Source of the DNA: Anseongella ginsenosidimutans
Lineage (GTDB): Bacteria > Bacteroidota > Bacteroidia > Sphingobacteriales > Sphingobacteriaceae
DNA: 64,000 bases
Assembly (NCBI RefSeq): GCF_008033235.1
Contig: NZ_CP042432.1
Coordinates: 2,108,001-2,172,000 of the forward strand
Direction: 5' to 3'
The number at the start of each line of letters is the position of its first letter. Position 1 is the stretch's first letter. Below the pieces are notes generated by a model that worked only from the letters and a program-made list of their open reading frames with translations, searched no databases and was not told the DNA's origin. The position numbers and the translations under genes are program-made. This document shows positions 63,122 through 64,000 of the stretch, piece after piece.

Positions 63122-64000
63122 TTAAAAAGCCCCCGGAGGTTTCACTTCGTAAATAAACAAAACCGGATTATCGCTGGCCTTAATCTTTGATGACAAGTCA
63201 TATAATGGGAGTTTTTGAGAAGACCGCTTTTTCAGGAGCCGTTCATGTGTTTTAATCGTGGCTGCGTATTCGATAAAGGCAATCTTGTTGGCGTCCACTG
63301 GCAGATAGTTCGATAGTGTAAAGTTAAACCGGTCGTTTGTTATACTTTTGAAGCCCTGCAATTCCTGCTTCTGTTTGTCATAAAGGAAAATACCCAGGTT
63401 GGTTTGAAATAGCAACAGCTGTTCGGTGTCAATAACATCGTAAATGGAATAGACATAATATTGGGCCTGGATTTCATCAACTGCGTCCTCCGGCGAATGA
63501 GCGTTAAACAGATTGTCAGGAATAGTATGCGGGCCGAAATCAATTGCATATTTAACGGAAATCTCGTTTTCACGGATGCTGTAAATACGGTTATCGAACC
63601 TTTTCGTGAAAAACAGCGAAGAATTTTTGTTTAGAAGCTGTCCTCTGTGAGAAAGGAACTTATTTATGGACGTGTAGTCGGGATTTATCGGCAAATGTCG
63701 TTCTATTATATTTCCCTCTGCATCCAATACCTCCAGGTGAAAGGGATTCGGCTCGTTGTTAAAAGCTTCAAAATTCCGACAGTAATAGTAGTTGCCGTCT
63801 CTGACGGCTTCGAGGTATAATTTTTTTGTATGAATTTCCTTTACAAATTTTCCTGAGTAGTCGTAGATCTGAATTTTATAGGGCTTGTCGCACAGAAGAA
63901 GAATCTGTTTGTTGATTCTGTCCAGAAAGAAACTGGTGAGCTGGAGGTATTCATTAGGGCCGCGGCCTATACGTTGAATATGGTTGAGGTATTTTCCATC
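63122..64000 (-). CDS. 6-bladed beta-propeller lipoprotein (paralogue 8), C-terminal part, start beyond window
   Basis: The - strand frame is open from the window end to a stop at 63122, giving about 292 residues. It begins inside the family motif (DGKYLNHIQRIGRGPNEYLQLTSFFLD) and continues through blades such as QILLLCDKPYKIQIYDYSGKFVKEI to the family end KASDNPVLFIYEVKPPGAF. It faces paralogue 7. The signal peptide would lie outside the window. Function unknown, as for its paralogues. Confidence 0.87.
   Translation of the reverse strand, partial: DGKYLNHIQRIGRGPNEYLQLTSFFLDRINKQILLLCDKPYKIQIYDYSGKFVKEIHTKKLYLEAVRDGNYYYCRNFEAFNNEPNPFHLEVLDAEGNIIERHLPINPDYTSINKFLSHRGQLLNKNSSLFFTKRFDNRIYSIRENEISVKYAIDFGPHTIPDNLFNAHSPEDAVDEIQAQYYVYSIYDVIDTEQLLLFQTNLGIFLYDKQKQELQGFKSITNDRFNFTLSNYLPVDANKIAFIEYAATIKTHERLLKKRSSQKLPLYDLSSKIKASDNPVLFIYEVKPPGAF

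Noticed and set aside
1-64000. tRNA and rRNA genes
   Set aside because: No cloverleaf pattern with a T-arm GGTTCGA-type core and no rRNA stretch was recognised by eye on either strand. A tRNA search program would be decisive.

Overview
The window looks like a chromosome segment of a member of the Bacteroidota, most likely the Chitinophagia/Sphingobacteriia side. The evidence is two SusC/SusD pairs, DUF4249 and DUF5000-type lipoproteins, a TonB receptor with a carboxypeptidase-like N-terminal domain, many 6-bladed beta-propeller lipoproteins, and TAnnTTTG-type -7 boxes. No rRNA, tRNA or CRISPR array was seen.

Layout. (1) 1-13.5 kb is a polysaccharide-utilisation-type locus on the + strand: end of a SusC, SusD, a glycoside hydrolase family 2 enzyme, a second SusC/SusD, two lipoproteins sharing a discoidin-like C-terminal domain, a thioredoxin-like remnant and a glycerophosphodiester phosphodiesterase. 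(2) 13.5-23.9 kb is a tightly packed + strand run: GAF protein, SdiA-regulated-like lipoprotein, metallophosphoesterase fused to a BamA-type barrel, HD phosphohydrolase fused to a Pycsar-type membrane domain, and polyphosphate kinase. (3) 24-30.8 kb is mostly - strand: PAP2 phosphatase, DUF4249 lipoprotein and TonB receptor, small proteins, DUF72 and CinA/PncC. A + strand TPP riboswitch with terminator sits in it without a thiamin gene. (4) 31-35 kb holds a degenerate HepT-like protein, a DUF892 ferritin-like protein, a lone UPF0175 protein and an ABC permease. (5) 35-49 kb is visibly AT-richer. It holds five full-length 6-bladed beta-propeller lipoprotein genes, one of them split by an IS1595 element, plus a propeller remnant. 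Among them lie two small HTH proteins, a GtrA flippase, two GT-C membrane glycosyltransferases, a GT2 synthase, a small exported six-cysteine protein and a redoxin. (6) 49-58 kb is an RND efflux operon (adaptor, two permeases, TolC-type channel). A further propeller lipoprotein gene overlaps its end and is split by an IS21 element. (7) 60.7-64 kb holds more propellers on both strands.

Most notable: the 41-49 kb cassette pairs a Ser/Gly-rich, six-cysteine exported protein with a complete-looking polyprenyl-phosphate-sugar glycosylation set and a redoxin. Other notable points are the orphan TPP riboswitch, the HD-Pycsar fusion beside ppk1, the HepT domain lacking its RX4HXY motif, and two insertions whose removal exactly restores the host genes. 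A 19-bp inverted repeat also flanks the gtr genes.

Quality caution: five genes (second SusD, GDPD, metallophosphoesterase-BamA, GT2, first RND permease) each carry one -1 frameshift. All five lie at a G or C run where one extra G or C restores the protein. The uniform pattern suggests base-calling errors, so these genes are probably intact in the organism.
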